Shown here in pieces: positions 63,340-64,000 of a stretch of DNA of 64,000 nt. The notes under the pieces were generated by a model. The model had not been told where the DNA came from and did not search any database. It saw only the letters and a program-made list of their open reading frames with translations. This DNA is from Cristatella mucedo (lineage: Eukaryota > Bryozoa > Phylactolaemata > Cristatellidae), in NCBI GenBank assembly GCA_009760855.2, contig WPIO01000175.1, positions 259,001 through 323,000 on the forward strand, in the 5' to 3' direction. Both the position numbers and the translations under genes were made by a program. The stretch's first letter is position 1. Each line of letters opens with the position of its first letter.

Positions 63340-64000
63340 TGAACAGCGGTGTTTAAATTTGTGATGTACTTCCATTACGGCTGAAGGCTTCCACGCTCCG
63401 AGGCGTGACGACACTGATTCTCGTGGGCTTGGACAACAGCGAGGGAGCGTGAGAGTAAAAATAATTAAAATGCGACGGCACTAAGAAGTGAATTCAGAAA
63501 CTTACGCGCAGCTTACCGCTGCTCTCAATGGCTAGGTAGCTGAGGCTACCTGGTAGCTGAAAGGCAGTGTTTAGCGCAGAGGGGAGGAGACATTTCTGCT
63601 ACTGTAACACCGAGCATAGTAGGTGGTTCAACATGGTAGCCGGCGGCTGTAACCGTAAACTCTAAATTGTAAAAAAATACCACTATAAAATGATCCCTAA
63701 AATATGCACAAACCCTAAACACGAAATCCTTTGTCTTAATCATAAAGCTCACACCTTAAATTCTATTCTAAACCATGAGACGAAAATATACTCTAAAGGA
63801 GATTTCAATGTACATACTGTATATCTATAAGCAAGCTTTTAATTCATTGAAAATACAAAATAGTAAGACCGTCAGCAAGACGATCTCTTTGAGCATTGTG
63901 GCCGCAGCAGAATCCTCATTGCTATTCATAGATATGTACCGACGAACTAGTTGCGCTTTTGCGCTCACTGCAGATTATCAGAATACATAAAATATAGATA
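63340..64000. other. No recognised feature
   Basis: AT-rich. A 71-codon frame at 63775-63990 shows no motif. Confidence 0.4.

Larger units (their letters stand above)
62510..64000 (+). other. Intron 5 of the ankyrin gene (open to window end)
   Basis: Begins GTAAGT. Contains a 34-bp duplicated palindromic unit, a LINE-B 3' end and then unique AT-rich sequence. No further ankyrin exon recognised. Confidence 0.55.

Overview
The window is nuclear DNA from an animal, probably an invertebrate. It has one spliced, low-density gene, long GA/CA microsatellites, and many decayed retrotransposons and SINEs. I cannot name the phylum from the sequence. Nothing suggests a prokaryote: there are no operons, and the only well-supported gene is split by GT-AG introns.

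The one convincing host gene lies on the + strand at about 52.1-62.5 kb. Five exons (about 52110-52770, 53715-54334, 56329-56470, 61309-61554, 62268-62509) join in compatible phases (1, 0, 1, 1). They encode a protein of roughly 14-15 ankyrin repeats. The gene is open at both ends, so the start, any other domains and the stop codon are not seen. Its introns hold SINEs, LINE fragments, a (CT)n tract and a pogo/Tigger-like fragment.

Most of the rest is transposable elements. Two non-LTR retrotransposon families of the CR1/L2 kind dominate; I call them LINE-A and LINE-B, and the names are mine. A more diverged group, LINE-C, is also present. All copies are 5'-truncated and broken. LINE-A is best preserved at 17.9-20.1 kb (-), LINE-B at 23.8-25.6 kb (+) and 44.1-45.5 kb (+). 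Two tRNA-headed SINE families are present. SINE-1 carries the same 3' hairpin tail as LINE-B, so LINE-B is its likely mobilising partner. A 4.14-kb Ty3/Gypsy-type LTR retrotransposon (11461-15602) sits inside the 3' tail of a LINE-B copy, with 296/295-bp LTRs and a 5-bp target duplication. It is inactive: gag has two stops and a frameshift, and pol has six stops and a terminal frameshift. A hAT transposase remnant (6.6-7.8 kb, -) is interrupted by a SINE-1. A short MULE-like fragment lies at 29.86-30.13 kb.

The most unusual structure is at 30.1-32.8 kb. About fifteen diverged copies of a ~170-bp unit are arranged as two tandem arrays in opposite orientations around an axis near 31.28 kb. The left end abuts the MULE-like fragment and a SINE-1 is inserted in the right half. 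A second notable structure is a perfect 229-bp inverted repeat at 1459-1687 and 3630-3858.

No rRNA gene, functional tRNA gene or CRISPR array was seen. Edges of repeat features are by-eye estimates, good to about 5-30 bp unless exact motifs are given.
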